NCBI RefSeq assembly: GCF_002239585.1
Contig: NZ_NDFH01000003.1
Coordinates: 1,313,283-1,377,282, forward strand
Reading direction: 5' to 3'
Source: Psychromonas sp. CD1
GTDB lineage: Bacteria; Pseudomonadota; Gammaproteobacteria; Enterobacterales; Psychromonadaceae
Length of the DNA stretch: 64,000 nucleotides
In this document: piece after piece, positions 49,052 through 61,442 of the stretch
Layout of the letters: the number at the start of each line of letters is the position of its first letter
How positions within the stretch are numbered: the first letter of the stretch is position 1
Program-made: the position numbers and the translations under genes
The notes under the pieces: generated by a model
Databases searched by the model: none
Told to the model about the DNA's origin: nothing
The model's input: the letters and a program-made list of their open reading frames with translations, nothing else

Positions 49052-49087
49052 CAATAAAAAACCAGCATATTTGCTGGTTTTTTTATT
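49052..49087. terminator. Bidirectional terminator downstream of gyrB
   Basis: CAATAAAAAACCAGC (49052-49066) and GCTGGTTTTTTATTG (49073-49087) pair over 15 bases with a six-base loop ATATTT. The CCAGC/GCTGG core followed by T6 is a standard rho-independent terminator for gyrB and possibly for avtA from the other side. Confidence 0.92.
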
Positions 49088-49281
49088 GTGTAGCGATGCC
49101 AGTGAAGATAGCAACGCTTTCGATAACGTTATCTTACACATATAGATCCGTAATAATCGGTTCTATTTAAAACAAAATATCCTAGAGAAAAAGATTACCA
49201 GATGCTATCTATAGACATATATTTATAGACTAAATTTTCTCTCACGTAGAATGTACGGTATATTTAATTGCACGTTATAAA

Positions 49282-49297
49282 TGTTTCACATGAAACA
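49282..49297. promoter_or_regulatory. parS-like site between gyrB and avtA
   Basis: TGTTTCACATGAAACA differs from consensus parS at one central base. It lies in the intergenic space at the end of avtA. The single difference is a type seen in functional parS sites of other bacteria. Confidence 0.82.
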
Positions 49298-49308
49298 CAT
49301 TTAAATAC

Positions 49309-50574
49309 TTATCCCTGTTTTTTATCTGTTTTATACAAAGCATTAATTTCAGCCGCTAAAATATCAATACCTCGCTCTATAACATCTCGATCTTGCGCAT
49401 AATTTAAACGGATGCACTCTTTAGTATGCTTCCAGTCTTGGGTTAACCCGGGAAAAAAATAATGTCCCGAAACGATTATAAGTTTTTTTTTCTTAAGACG
49501 TTTATATAGTTCTTTAGAGTGAATAGATAAATCTTTAAACCATATCCATAAAAAAAGAGAGCCCTCCACTTTGTGGATCCGCATCATAGGTGTTTTTATT
49601 TTTTTTTGTAAAAAGATAATCGCCTGTTGTGACTTTTTATAATAAAAAGGCTTTATGACTCGCTCACTTAAATACACCAGCTGTTTGTTTTGAACCAATG
49701 GCAATACTAGTTCAGGGCCTATCCCACCAGGACTCAACGCCATTACCGCCGATAAATTAGACATTGCATTAATCATAGAAGCATTTGCAATCACAATGCC
49801 ACAACGCGTCCCCGGCAAACCAAATTTAGATAAACTGAAACAAAGAATAGTATTAGTATTCCAAAAAGATAATACCGACTTAAATATAATGTTTGGAAAA
49901 GGAGCGCCGTAAGCATTATCAATAATCAAAGGGATATTATTCGCTCTTGCAATTTTGTCTAAACGTAAGATTTCAACATCAGTTAATACATTTCCTGTTG
50001 GGTTTGTAGGCCTAGAAACACATATAGCCCCTATTTCCTTTGTTATTTTTAATTTATCAAAATCAACGTGATACTTAAAGAATCCATTTTCTAATTCACT
50101 TATCTTAGGTTTTAACGTAACAAAAGCATCTTTATAAATACAACTGTCCGTATAGCCGATATATTCAGGAGCTAATGGCAGTAATATTTTCTTTTTTGTT
50201 CCATCCTTAAAATGACCAGCTAATAAATTAAAAATATAAAAGAAAGCATTTTGACTACCGTTACTTATCATTATATTTTTAGATGTTAATTTCCAGTCAT
50301 ATAGATCATTAAAAAGCACCACTAGTGCATCTATAAAGCTGTTTTTCCCTTGAGGTCCATCATAATTTGCCAATGTATGCATTAATTGACCATTATCTAG
50401 CTTTTCTTGCATTATTTCAGTAATACATTTTTCTATTTCGGGAATACTAGCCGGATTTCCGCCTCCTAACATTAAGAGTTCATCTCCTGCAAGTACACCT
50501 GCATTTAAATCTCCCATCAATTCCGTAATACCAGAATGTTGAGTAAATTTATGTCCAAATGCTGAATACTGCAT
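49309..50574 (-). CDS. avtA: Valine-pyruvate transaminase
   Basis: AvtA is a PLP-dependent aminotransferase that makes alanine or valine from the corresponding keto acids. From ATG 50574 it encodes 421 residues with FTQHSGITELMGDL, LGGGNPASIPE, SNGSQNAFF, VSRPTNPTGN, and the PLP lysine in FSLSKFGLPGTRCGI. The class I fold and the LGGGNPA motif are typical of AvtA. AAGGA seven bases upstream favours this start; an upstream extension of 23 codons crosses a parS site and is unlikely to be translated. It stands alone between two parS sites. Confidence 0.9.
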   Translation of the reverse strand: MQYSAFGHKFTQHSGITELMGDLNAGVLAGDELLMLGGGNPASIPEIEKCITEIMQEKLDNGQLMHTLANYDGPQGKNSFIDALVVLFNDLYDWKLTSKNIMISNGSQNAFFYIFNLLAGHFKDGTKKKILLPLAPEYIGYTDSCIYKDAFVTLKPKISELENGFFKYHVDFDKLKITKEIGAICVSRPTNPTGNVLTDVEILRLDKIARANNIPLIIDNAYGAPFPNIIFKSVLSFWNTNTILCFSLSKFGLPGTRCGIVIANASMINAMSNLSAVMALSPGGIGPELVLPLVQNKQLVYLSERVIKPFYYKKSQQAIIFLQKKIKTPMMRIHKVEGSLFLWIWFKDLSIHSKELYKRLKKKKLIIVSGHYFFPGLTQDWKHTKECIRLNYAQDRDVIERGIDILAAEINALYKTDKKQG

Positions 50575-50598
50575 ATTATTTCCTTGTTGATCTTTTAT

Positions 50599-50614
50599 TG
50601 TTTCACATGAAACA
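50599..50614. promoter_or_regulatory. parS-like site upstream of avtA
   Basis: TGTTTCACATGAAACA has the same one-base variant as the 49282 site. It lies 25 bp in front of the avtA start, in its probable promoter or leader, so ParB binding might influence avtA. It is the third parS in 4 kb. Confidence 0.82.
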
Positions 50615-50685
50615 TGTCTGTTTTTTATAAAGATACAGTGCACCTATTGATAGGTTACACGCCTAAGAATACTTTGAACAGTAAA

Positions 50686-50711
50686 CAAAAAAGCCCAGAT
50701 TAATCTGAGCT
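50686..50711 (-). terminator. Terminator downstream of glyS
   Basis: On the minus strand AGCTCAGAT (50711-50703) pairs with ATCTGGGCT (50700-50692), with one G-T pair, followed by TTTTTT. It is 27 bp after the glyS stop and in front of avtA. Confidence 0.85.
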
Positions 50712-50737
50712 TTTAAAAAAGAATATATTAAACTTTT

Positions 50738-52804
50738 TTATAAAACAGAAACATCTGCTACTTTTAAGAAAAGATCCCGCAAGCGACTTAATATAGCCAA
50801 ACGATTTTGTTTAATAGCTTCATTATCAGCCATTACCATTACATTTTCAAAGAATAAGTCCACAGGGGCTTGCAGAGACGCAAGTTCGAACAATGCTGAC
50901 TCATAGTCCCCTTTATCAAATAAAGGGCTTAATTTTAACTCTAGGGCAATAAGTTTTTCAGCTAAAGCAGTTTCGGCCGTTTCGGTAAACAACATCGTAT
51001 CTATTTCAGTATTAATTTTACCTTGTACTTTTGCCAAAATATTCGAAATACGTTTATTAGCAGCAGCTATAGGCGCCGCTTCTTCAAGTTGTTGAAACTT
51101 AGCAACAGCTTGAATACGTTTTTCAAAATCAACCGGCTTTGTTGGCCGACGAGCGAGTACAGATTGAATCAACTCAGCCGAGAAACCGTTAGCTTGATAA
51201 GTTGCACGGAAACGAGCAAATAAGAAATTAACTACATCGAGCACGACATTTTCATTAGTTAATTTTTCTCCATATTCGTGCTTTGCGATTTCGGTAAGTT
51301 TAACAATATCAAGATCTAATTCTTTATCTTTAATAATACGTAATAAACCAATCGCGGCACGGCGTAAGGCAAAAGGATCCGCCGCACCTTTAGGTGCTTG
51401 ACCGATACCAAAAATTCCCACCAAAGTATCTAATTTATCCGCTAAGGAAACCGCACAAGCAACTAAAGATGTCGGTAATTTATCACCTGAAAAACGAGGC
51501 AGGTACTGCTCTTTTAATGCAATGGCAACCGCTTCATCTTCACCATCAAAACGCGCATAATACATACCCATAACACCTTGAATATCTGGAAACTCTAAAA
51601 CCATATCGGTAAGAAGATCAGCTTTAGATAACCACCCTGCTCTTTGTGAATGCTTACTATTGGCATTAATTAACAATGCTATTTTTCCAGCAACATTAGA
51701 AATTCGAGCAGACTTTTCTTTTAATGTACCCAATTTCTTTTGAAATAACACACTACTAAGTGATTCAACTCTACTTTCTAACGTCTTCTTTTTATCATTC
51801 GCAAAGAAAAATTCAGCATCAGCTAAACGAGGCCGAACGACTTTCTCATTACCTTGGATCACCTGTTTAGGATCTGTACTTTCAATATTGGATACAAAAA
51901 TAAAACGCGGTAATAAATTACCAGATTTATCTTTTACTGGGAAATATTTTTGATTATCTTTCATTGTATATATCAAGGCTTCTGATGGCACTAATAAATA
52001 TTTTTCTTCGAAAGATCCTATCAAAGTTACAGGCCATTCAACTAATGAAGTCACTTCTTCAAGTAAAGCATCATCAACATCGGCAACACCCGCTTCAAGC
52101 TCTGCTAAAACGTCCACTTGATGACGAATTATCTCTTTACGACGCTCATAATTAACAATAACCTTACCACGTGTTTCAAGTAGCTGTTCATAGTCATCTG
52201 CATGCTTAATGGTTAACTCAGCCTCACCTAAAAAGCGATGCCCTCGAATAACACGTGAAGATTTAACACCCAACAATTCAGCATGAATCAACTCATTACC
52301 AAATAAGATACACAATGTATGTACAGGTCGGATAAATTGTATATTAGATGATCCCCAACGCATTGGTTTTGGAATTGGTAATTTTGAAAGCGCCTCAGCA
52401 ACAACCTTGGGCAGTAAATCAGCGATGCTTTTCCCTTTCACCTCTGATTTAAATAGTAACCATTCACCTTTGTCTGTAACCAGTCTTTCTGCTTGATCAA
52501 CACTAATAGAGTTTGATTTTGCCCAGCCTTGTGCTGCTTTTGTAGGTGTACCATCCTTGGTAAAAGCCATACTCAGAGCAGGGCCTCTTTTTTCAACAAT
52601 TTTATCCGCTTGCGCATCGACTAAGTCCGTAATCACAACAGCTAAACGACGCGGTGATGCTAACCAATCTATTTTAACAAAAGATAACTCTACTTTTTTT
52701 AATTCGATTTGCATATTTTCTGCAAATGCTTGTGCTAATTTTCGTAATGATTTTGGAGGCAACTCTTCGGTGCCCAATTCAATCAATAAATTTTCTTGTG
52801 CCAT
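50738..52804 (-). CDS. glyS: Glycyl-tRNA synthetase beta subunit
   Basis: GlyS forms the alpha2-beta2 glycyl-tRNA synthetase with GlyQ and carries the tRNA-binding domains. From ATG 52804 it has 688 residues starting [20 protein letters not shown], with [26 protein letters not shown], an HD-like domain, and a C-terminal DALR-like anticodon-binding part that ends [21 protein letters not shown] (key part ENVMVMADN). The frame is open 50 codons upstream but those overlap glyQ and lack homology. It follows glyQ after 10 bp. Confidence 0.97.
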   Translation of the reverse strand: MAQENLLIELGTEELPPKSLRKLAQAFAENMQIELKKVELSFVKIDWLASPRRLAVVITDLVDAQADKIVEKRGPALSMAFTKDGTPTKAAQGWAKSNSISVDQAERLVTDKGEWLLFKSEVKGKSIADLLPKVVAEALSKLPIPKPMRWGSSNIQFIRPVHTLCILFGNELIHAELLGVKSSRVIRGHRFLGEAELTIKHADDYEQLLETRGKVIVNYERRKEIIRHQVDVLAELEAGVADVDDALLEEVTSLVEWPVTLIGSFEEKYLLVPSEALIYTMKDNQKYFPVKDKSGNLLPRFIFVSNIESTDPKQVIQGNEKVVRPRLADAEFFFANDKKKTLESRVESLSSVLFQKKLGTLKEKSARISNVAGKIALLINANSKHSQRAGWLSKADLLTDMVLEFPDIQGVMGMYYARFDGEDEAVAIALKEQYLPRFSGDKLPTSLVACAVSLADKLDTLVGIFGIGQAPKGAADPFALRRAAIGLLRIIKDKELDLDIVKLTEIAKHEYGEKLTNENVVLDVVNFLFARFRATYQANGFSAELIQSVLARRPTKPVDFEKRIQAVAKFQQLEEAAPIAAANKRISNILAKVQGKINTEIDTMLFTETAETALAEKLIALELKLSPLFDKGDYESALFELASLQAPVDLFFENVMVMADNEAIKQNRLAILSRLRDLFLKVADVSVL

Positions 52805-52814
52805 GAAACTCGCC

Positions 52815-53723
52815 TTATTTTTCTGATTTTTTGCAAAGAGGGAAACCAAGTTCTTTTCGTTTTGCGTAATAAGTAACTGCGACCGCTTTAGATAAAGCAC
52901 GTACACGCAATATATAACGCTGGCGCTCAGTAACCGAAATAGCATGACGAGCATCTAATAAATTAAATGTATGCGAGGCCTTCATCACTTGCTCATAGGC
53001 AGGAAGAGGAAGATTGGCTTCTATTAGTTTTTGGCTCTCTTTTTCATAAAGATCAAACTGCTCAAACAGAGCGTCAACATTAGCGTATTCGTAGTTATAC
53101 GTTGATTGCTCAACTTCATTTTGATGAAATATGTCACCATAAGTTACCTTGCCCATTGGACCATCAGCCCAAACAAGATCATAAATACTATCTACACCTT
53201 GCACATACATCGCTAAACGCTCTAAGCCATAAGTAATTTCACCCGTTACAGGCGAGCACTCTAACCCACCAACTTGTTGAAAATACGTAAACTGACTCAC
53301 TTCCATGCCATTTAACCAAATTTCCCAACCAAGACCCCAAGCGCCTAATGTAGGAGACTCCCAGTTATCTTCAACAAAGCGAATATCATGAACAGACGTA
53401 TCAATGCCTATCTCTTTTAAGGAAAGCAAATACAAATCTTGAAAGTTTTTAGGTGATGGTTTTAATACCACTTGAAATTGATAGTACTGTTGCAAACGGT
53501 TTGGATTTTCACCATAACGGCCATCTGTCGGACGACGACAAGGCTGTACATAGGCACTGTTCATTGGCTCAGGGCCAATTGAACGTATAAATGTTTGAGG
53601 ATGGAATGTTCCTGCACCGACTTCCATATCAAGGGGTTGTACTATTGCGCAACCTTGACGGGCCCAAAAGTCTTGTAAGGCAAGAATAAGACCTTGGAAT
53701 GTTTTGGTATCGAATTTTTGCAT
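52815..53723 (-). CDS. glyQ: Glycyl-tRNA synthetase alpha subunit
   Basis: GlyQ is the catalytic subunit that activates glycine and charges tRNA-Gly. The 302-residue protein has [39 protein letters not shown] (key part GAGTFHP), [19 protein letters not shown] and the class II features [16 protein letters not shown]. The length is normal. It is the first gene of glyQS and its upstream region faces the DUF2161-like gene. Confidence 0.98.
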   Translation of the reverse strand: MQKFDTKTFQGLILALQDFWARQGCAIVQPLDMEVGAGTFHPQTFIRSIGPEPMNSAYVQPCRRPTDGRYGENPNRLQQYYQFQVVLKPSPKNFQDLYLLSLKEIGIDTSVHDIRFVEDNWESPTLGAWGLGWEIWLNGMEVSQFTYFQQVGGLECSPVTGEITYGLERLAMYVQGVDSIYDLVWADGPMGKVTYGDIFHQNEVEQSTYNYEYANVDALFEQFDLYEKESQKLIEANLPLPAYEQVMKASHTFNLLDARHAISVTERQRYILRVRALSKAVAVTYYAKRKELGFPLCKKSEK

Positions 53724-53939
53724 GGTATTAGCTTCGATTTGATTATAAAAAATTAACGCTCATTATACCTTATATGTCGATTAAATACACATAATTACAA
53801 TTTATACGATCGTGCGGTAATATTAATCTTTCCTCTTTTTATAAAATTAATCGTAACCCTAAAAAAGGAAGCTTATAAATACTTTTTCTAGACAAACAAA
53901 GATAAAGACAGCTATGCTTCCTTAAAACTATCATCAGAA

Positions 53940-54344
53940 ATGACCATGAAGAAAAAATTAAAAGAAATTGATCTTTACTCTCCCATAAAAACGTTTTTTA
54001 CAGATTTAGGTTATCAGGTAAAAGGTGAAATTAATAACTGTGATATTGTCGTGAAACGAGGCAAACAAACAATAATTATAGAACTAAAATTAAATTTAAA
54101 TATCACCTTATTATTGCAAGCAATTAGTCGCTTTAGTCTCAGCGATAATGTTTACATTGCAATACCCAAACAATGTACATTATTAAAAAAAAACAAAATA
54201 CAGATAAAAGTATTGCTCTCTCGTTTAGGTATCGGCTTAATTCTGGTCGATATACAAAAAACCATCAGTTATGTTGAAGTCGTTCTTGATAAATCTGAAT
54301 ACAGCCCTCGTAAAAATTTAAACATTTACTTTTATGATTTTTAA
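53940..54344 (+). CDS. DUF2161-like PD-(D/E)XK nuclease-fold protein, short form
   Basis: The 134-residue product has EIDLYSPIKTFFTDLGYQVKGE near the N-terminus, then CDIVVKRGKQTIIIELKLN and LLQAISRFSLSDNVYIAIP. The spacing D...ELK followed by QAxxR fits the PD-(D/E)XK fold and recalls DUF2161, which is predicted to be a nuclease or phosphodiesterase. Remembered family members are longer, with a C-terminal part after SPRKN that is missing here. The start may be ATG 53940 or the ATG six bases later; no clear ribosome binding site is seen. It stands alone between glyQ and the atp operon, and its substrate and role are unknown. Confidence 0.6.
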   Translation: MTMKKKLKEIDLYSPIKTFFTDLGYQVKGEINNCDIVVKRGKQTIIIELKLNLNITLLLQAISRFSLSDNVYIAIPKQCTLLKKNKIQIKVLLSRLGIGLILVDIQKTISYVEVVLDKSEYSPRKNLNIYFYDF

Positions 54345-54469
54345 ATGAATTTGACTCCCATCATCCTGATTTAAAGTTAGTTAATTTTTTCTTATCCAGA
54401 ACTCAGGTTAAATAGAAAAATAAAGCTTTAAGAACTGAACATTCATATTAATTAAACAAAATTAAACAT

Positions 54470-54499
54470 AAAAAAAGTGACCCTTAGGTCACTTTTTTA
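54470..54499. terminator. Terminator of the atp operon
   Basis: AAAAAAGTGACC (54471-54482) and GGTCACTTTTTT (54487-54498) form a perfect 12-base stem with a CTTA loop and a T run in both orientations. It is 14 bp after the atpC stop on the minus strand. Confidence 0.92.
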
Positions 54500-54512
54500 G
54501 AAAGTTAAAATA

Positions 54513-54932
54513 TCATCTTCGAGTTAACTTAATTATACGTAATTGTGCAACGGCTTGAGCAAGCTGTGCGGTTACGAGAACAAAATCAATATCCTTAGTT
54601 GGATTTTGTAATTGTTCTGTTGCAACGCGCGCTGCTTCTTCTGCTTTAGCCTGATCTAAATCTTCAGCTCGAATAGCCGTATCGGCTAAAAGAGTAACGC
54701 ATCCAGGTTGCACTTCAAGAAACCCTCCAGAGATATAAATGACTTCTTCAGCACCCCCTTGCTTTACCAATTTAATTAAACCAGGTTTAATTGCGGTAAG
54801 TAATGGAGCGTGACCCGGCATAATACCAAGTTCACCTTCTTGACCAGATACCGATAAATGTGAAACACGTCCTGAAAACAGAGACTCTTCCACACTTACA
54901 ACATCTAAATGAGTGGTCATTGCTTTAGTCAT
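54513..54932 (-). CDS. atpC: ATP synthase epsilon subunit
   Basis: AtpC is a central-stalk subunit that also inhibits F1. The 139-residue protein has [19 protein letters not shown], the loop [18 protein letters not shown], and [18 protein letters not shown], followed by a C-terminal helical domain. A GGAGGT ribosome binding site (minus strand) precedes ATG 54932. It ends the atp operon directly before a strong terminator. Confidence 0.96.
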   Translation of the reverse strand: MTKAMTTHLDVVSVEESLFSGRVSHLSVSGQEGELGIMPGHAPLLTAIKPGLIKLVKQGGAEEVIYISGGFLEVQPGCVTLLADTAIRAEDLDQAKAEEAARVATEQLQNPTKDIDFVLVTAQLAQAVAQLRIIKLTRR

Positions 54933-54947
54933 AGTTACCTCCAGCTA

Positions 54948-56363
<1,416 letters not shown>

Positions 56364-56375
56364 TTAAATTTATAA

Positions 56376-57242
56376 TTATACCGCAGCAGCACCACCACAA
56401 ATCTCAGCAAGTTCCTGAGTAATTGCAGTTTGACGCGCTTTATTGGCAACAAGTTGTAACTCATCAATCAAGTCATTGGCATTGTCTGTAGCGGATTTCA
56501 TCGCCACCATTCGAGAAACTTGCTCACAAGCTAAGTTCTCGACAACACCTTGATATACTTGAGACTCTACATAACGAATAAACAATGAATCAAGCAACGT
56601 TTTTGCATCACCTTCATATAAATAATCCCAAAGGTGCGGAGCAACTTCATTCTCATCTTTCGCTTTAGGCAGAGGTAACAACTGACTAATTGTTGGCTCT
56701 TGTACCATCGTACTTATAAATTTATTATGCACTATGTATAAGCTATCAAGTTTACCTTCATTGTAGGTATCTAACATTACTTTTACCGAGCCAATTAAAT
56801 CATTAACCGCTGGCTTATCACCCAAATTTGCAACATGGGCAACTATGTTAGCGCCTACACGAGAAAAGAAAGTACTTGATTTAGATCCAATAAGGGCTAA
56901 ATCGACTTCAATATTATTCTCTGAATGTACTTTCATTTCTTTGATCAGTTTTTTAAACAAATTAATATTTAAACCACCACATAAACCTCGATCACTTGAA
57001 ATAACAATATAACCAACACGCTTTATCTCTCTTTCGATAACATAAGGGTGCTTATATTCAAGTTTACCAAGTGCGATATGACCAATCACGTTACGCATCG
57101 TTTTTGCATAAGCAAGAGTGCTATTCATTCGCTCTTGCGCACGTCGCATTTTAGATGCCGCAACCATTTCCATCGCACCAGTGATTTTTTGAGTGTTTTT
57201 AACACTCGCGATCTTATTTCTAATTTCTTTATCGCCGGCCAT
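56376..57242 (-). CDS. atpG: ATP synthase gamma subunit
   Basis: AtpG is the rotating central shaft of F1. The 288-residue protein has the N-terminal [23 protein letters not shown] helix (key part KNTQKIT.AMEMVA), [11 protein letters not shown], and the C-terminal [18 protein letters not shown] and [12 protein letters not shown](C/V)GGA segments that contact the beta subunits. The length is typical. It lies between atpA and atpD. Confidence 0.97.
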   Translation of the reverse strand: MAGDKEIRNKIASVKNTQKITGAMEMVAASKMRRAQERMNSTLAYAKTMRNVIGHIALGKLEYKHPYVIEREIKRVGYIVISSDRGLCGGLNINLFKKLIKEMKVHSENNIEVDLALIGSKSSTFFSRVGANIVAHVANLGDKPAVNDLIGSVKVMLDTYNEGKLDSLYIVHNKFISTMVQEPTISQLLPLPKAKDENEVAPHLWDYLYEGDAKTLLDSLFIRYVESQVYQGVVENLACEQVSRMVAMKSATDNANDLIDELQLVANKARQTAITQELAEICGGAAAV

Positions 57243-57266
57243 CTCTAGCTCCTAATCAATGATTAA

Positions 57267-58808
57267 TTACCAGGTTTGCGTTGCAACGAAAGATTCTAAG
57301 ATAGCGTTAAACTGTCCTTCGATCTCTTTATTGTAATCACCAGTTTCATTAATATTCGCATAAAATTCAGCATGCTCATTTTTAACATAAGAGGTTAAAG
57401 AAGCTTCAAAATCTAAAACTTTATCAACATTTACATCTTTTAAGAAACCTTTTTCAGCCGCAAATAATGATAATGCTTGTTCAACAATAGACATTGGAGA
57501 ATATTGTTTTTGCTTCATTAATTCGGTTACTTTTTTACCATGATCAAGTTGTCTACGCGTTATCTCATCAAGATCCGAGGCAAACTGCGCAAAAGCGGCT
57601 AATTCACGATATTGAGCAAGAGCAGTACGAATACCACCGGCTAATTTTTTAATCACTTGACACTGAGCAGCACCACCTACACGCGATACAGAAATACCTG
57701 GATCAACAGCAGGACGAATACCACTATTAAAGAGCTCAGTTGTTAAAAATATCTGACCATCGGTAATAGAAATCACATTCGTTGGTACAAATGCAGATAC
57801 ATCACCCGCTTGTGTTTCAATAATTGGTAATGCGGTTAATGAACCCGTTTTGCCTTTTACTTTACCTTTGGTAAATTTTTCTACATAAGCTTCACTAACT
57901 CGTGATGCACGTTCTAATAAACGTGAATGTAAGTAGAAAACATCACCAGGGTATGCTTCACGACCAGGAGGACGTTTCAGTAATAATGATATTTGACGGT
58001 AAGCAACAGCTTGTTTAGATAAATCATCATAAACAATCAGTGCATCTTCACCACGATCACGGAAGTATTCACCCATAGAACAACCTGCATAAGGTGCAAG
58101 GTATTGTAACGCAGCAGCCTCTGATGCAGATGCAACAACAACAATAGTATTTTCTAGTGCGCCGTGCTCTTCAAGTTTACGTACCACATTTGCAATCGTT
58201 GATGATTTTTGACCAATCGCTACATAAACACAATATAGACCAGTGTCTTTTTGATTGATAATCGCATCAATTGCGATAGCCGTTTTACCTACTTGGCGAT
58301 CTCCAATGATAAGCTCACGTTGGCCTCGACCGATTGGAATCATAGAATCTATTGATTTCCAGCCGGTTTGTAATGGTTGATCAACCGATTTACGATCGAT
58401 AACCCCTGGAGCAATTACTTCAACTGGAGAATAACCATCATTTTCAATCGGTCCTTTCCCATCGATAGGCTCACCAAGTGTATTAACCACTCGGCCTAAT
58501 AAGCCTTTACCTACAGGCACTTCAAGAATACGGCCTGTTGATTTAACTTTTTCGCCTTCACGAAGATCTTTATAAGGGCCCATAACTACAGCACCAACTG
58601 AGTCACGCTCAAGGTTAAGTGCCATTGCAAAACTACCATTAGGTAATTCTATCATTTCGCCTTGCATACATTCAGCAAGACCATTTATACGAATAATACC
58701 ATCGCTTACAGACACGATAGTACCTTCATTACGCGTTTCACTTACCGCTTCAAATTTTTCAATTCGTTGCTTTATAAGATCACTTATTTCAGTGGAATTC
58801 AGTTGCAT
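57267..58808 (-). CDS. atpA: ATP synthase alpha subunit
   Basis: AtpA is the non-catalytic nucleotide-binding subunit of F1. The 513-residue protein has the start [16 protein letters not shown], the P-loop [13 protein letters not shown] near residue 169, the [16 protein letters not shown] segment and [17 protein letters not shown] with the arginine finger. The length equals that of E. coli. It is between atpH and atpG. Confidence 0.98.
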   Translation of the reverse strand: MQLNSTEISDLIKQRIEKFEAVSETRNEGTIVSVSDGIIRINGLAECMQGEMIELPNGSFAMALNLERDSVGAVVMGPYKDLREGEKVKSTGRILEVPVGKGLLGRVVNTLGEPIDGKGPIENDGYSPVEVIAPGVIDRKSVDQPLQTGWKSIDSMIPIGRGQRELIIGDRQVGKTAIAIDAIINQKDTGLYCVYVAIGQKSSTIANVVRKLEEHGALENTIVVVASASEAAALQYLAPYAGCSMGEYFRDRGEDALIVYDDLSKQAVAYRQISLLLKRPPGREAYPGDVFYLHSRLLERASRVSEAYVEKFTKGKVKGKTGSLTALPIIETQAGDVSAFVPTNVISITDGQIFLTTELFNSGIRPAVDPGISVSRVGGAAQCQVIKKLAGGIRTALAQYRELAAFAQFASDLDEITRRQLDHGKKVTELMKQKQYSPMSIVEQALSLFAAEKGFLKDVNVDKVLDFEASLTSYVKNEHAEFYANINETGDYNKEIEGQFNAILESFVATQTW

Positions 58809-58820
58809 GCCAATTTCCCA

Positions 58821-59354
58821 TTAGGATTGTAGAGTATTTAATAAACGATTTAGTTGACTTTTAGCTGTACTGTCAATAACTAAATCACCTGCGGTGATCA
58901 TCATTCCGGTGATCAAGGTTTTATCAATACTACAATTAATATTTACTTTTAGAGCAAGACGCTTTTCAAGTGACTGTGTTAATTGTGTTTTTTGCTTTTT
59001 AGAAAGAGCATAAGCAGAGACAACATTTACATCTATCTCTTTTTTACATTTTCTTACTAATTCAGAAAACAATTCAGTAACTTTAGGTAAGACACTTAAA
59101 CGTCCATTTTCAACCATTACATTAATTAAGTTCTGACCATTTTTATCTAGTTGATCAGCACAAATATCAATGAACAATTTACCTACTTCTTGTTTTGCTC
59201 TATCGCTTTTCAAAATTTTAGCCATTGTTGGATTTTCAACAATAGCGGATGCAAATACCAACATCTCATACCAATATTCGATATTGTTATTCTCACTCGC
59301 AAATTCAAAAGCAGCTCGAGCATAAGGACGAGCCACAGTAGTCAATTCAGACAT
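58821..59354 (-). CDS. atpH: ATP synthase delta subunit
   Basis: AtpH links F1 to the peripheral stalk. The 177-residue protein has TVARPYARAAFEFA at its N-terminus, the ENGRLSVLPKVTELF region, and a C-terminal GMMITAGDLVIDSTAKSQL (key part GDLVIDSTAKSQLNRL). The sequence and position between atpF and atpA are standard. Confidence 0.96.
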   Translation of the reverse strand: MSELTTVARPYARAAFEFASENNNIEYWYEMLVFASAIVENPTMAKILKSDRAKQEVGKLFIDICADQLDKNGQNLINVMVENGRLSVLPKVTELFSELVRKCKKEIDVNVVSAYALSKKQKTQLTQSLEKRLALKVNINCSIDKTLITGMMITAGDLVIDSTAKSQLNRLLNTLQS

Positions 59355-59365
59355 TAGCTCTCTCC

Positions 59366-59836
59366 TTATAATTCAGTGACCAATTTATCGATAATATCGC
59401 TATTTGCTTCTTTATCGATTGAATGTTTTATTATCTTCTCAGCACCGGCTATCGCAAGAATAGTTACTTGTTGACGTAACTCTTCACGTGCACGATTGCG
59501 CTCAGCTTCAACTTCAGCTTCACCTTGCGTTATTATTTTTTGACGCTCAGTTTCACCTTCATTTTTAGCTTCATCGACAATTTGTGCACGACGTTTATTC
59601 GCTTGCTCTATAATTTCAGCTGCTTGAACTTTCGCTTCTTTTAATTTTTCAGACGCTTTAGCTTGTGCAAGTTGTAAATGTTTACCTGCACGTTCCGCTT
59701 GTGTTAGACCATCTGCTATTAATTTCTGACGAGCTTCAATTGCATCCATCAATGGTGGCCATATATATTTCATACAAAACCAAACAAACAATATAAAAGC
59801 AATTGCTTGGCCTAGTAGGGTTGCGTTCATATTCAC
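59366..59836 (-). CDS. atpF: ATP synthase subunit b
   Basis: AtpF is the membrane-anchored peripheral stalk. The 156-residue protein starts (GTG) [19 protein letters not shown], whose membrane helix is followed by [16 protein letters not shown] and a long Ala/Glu/Lys-rich coiled coil, and ends SNDIVDKL-type [12 protein letters not shown]. The GTG at 59836 gives the usual length and lies eight bases after GGGAG; an ATG two codons later is possible. Upstream is the atpE remnant. Confidence 0.95.
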   Translation of the reverse strand: MNMNATLLGQAIAFILFVWFCMKYIWPPLMDAIEARQKLIADGLTQAERAGKHLQLAQAKASEKLKEAKVQAAEIIEQANKRRAQIVDEAKNEGETERQKIITQGEAEVEAERNRAREELRQQVTILAIAGAEKIIKHSIDKEANSDIIDKLVTEL

Positions 59837-59875
59837 CGCATAATCTCCCTTATTGTTTTTTTATAAAAACACATA

Positions 59876-59900
59876 AATAATTTTTTTAAAAAAAATTATT
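59876..59900. repeat. A/T-only palindrome at the atpE break
   Basis: AATAATTTTTTT (59876-59887) and AAAAAAAATTATT (59888-59900) make an almost perfect 25-base palindrome with essentially no loop. It starts at the premature stop of atpE (TAA at 59901-59899). Such a sequence is prone to deletion or to base-calling and assembly error. Confidence 0.75.
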
Positions 59901-59964
59901 AGCCAGAGCCCATCATCAAACCAGACGCAATATAGATTAGCTCTACACTCATAACATGTTCCAT
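59899..59964 (-). pseudogene. atpE: Remnant of ATP synthase subunit c gene (21 codons)
   Basis: From ATG 59964, with GGAG five bases upstream, the frame encodes MEHVMSVELIYIA and then SGLMMG before SG and TAA. The start and the MMG match the first helix of AtpE, which normally runs about 79 residues through a Gly-rich helix, a polar loop and a second helix with the ion-binding acidic residue. None of that is present, here or in other frames up to atpF. An A/T palindrome (59876-59900) lies at the break. Without a c ring F0 cannot work, so either another atpE exists elsewhere or this is an assembly fault. Confidence 0.8.
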
Positions 59965-60025
59965 AAAAACTCCAAATTATAAATAAAATATTAATGCTAT
60001 GTTATAGCAAAAAAGTTGTTAAAAA

Positions 60026-61226
<1,201 letters not shown>

Positions 61227-61309
61227 TACGATCTCCTTTTTATTTTACTATGACAAATAAGTGTTTTTTTATCAAAAACGTATATTCAATAGCAAAAACT
61301 GGGAGACAT

Positions 61310-61337
61310 TGTATACCCACATTCGAACGTAATGCAA
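61310..61337 (-). promoter_or_regulatory. Predicted promoter of the atp operon
   Basis: On the minus strand TTGCAT (61337-61332) and TATACA (61315-61310) are separated by 16 bp and resemble the sigma-70 -35 and -10 elements. The spacing from atpI (about 80 bp leader) and the location in the only sizeable gap upstream of the operon support it. Confidence 0.5.
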
Positions 61338-61442
61338 TATTATAAAAGTATTTTTAAATACCGTGCAGTGTATTTGATTAATATTTGATATATCACGTCA
61401 CGTTAGAATTTAACATTACATTAACAGTTCTTTTTGATGATT

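Noticed and set aside
52805..52954. 50-codon N-terminal extension of glyS
   Set aside because: It overlaps glyQ, lacks homology to GlyS, and the ATG at 52804 has a suitable ribosome binding site and the standard N-terminus.
54856..54869. parS-like half AATGTGAAACACG within atpC
   Set aside because: Only one arm matches the consensus; the other arm is not symmetrical, so it is not counted as a parS site.
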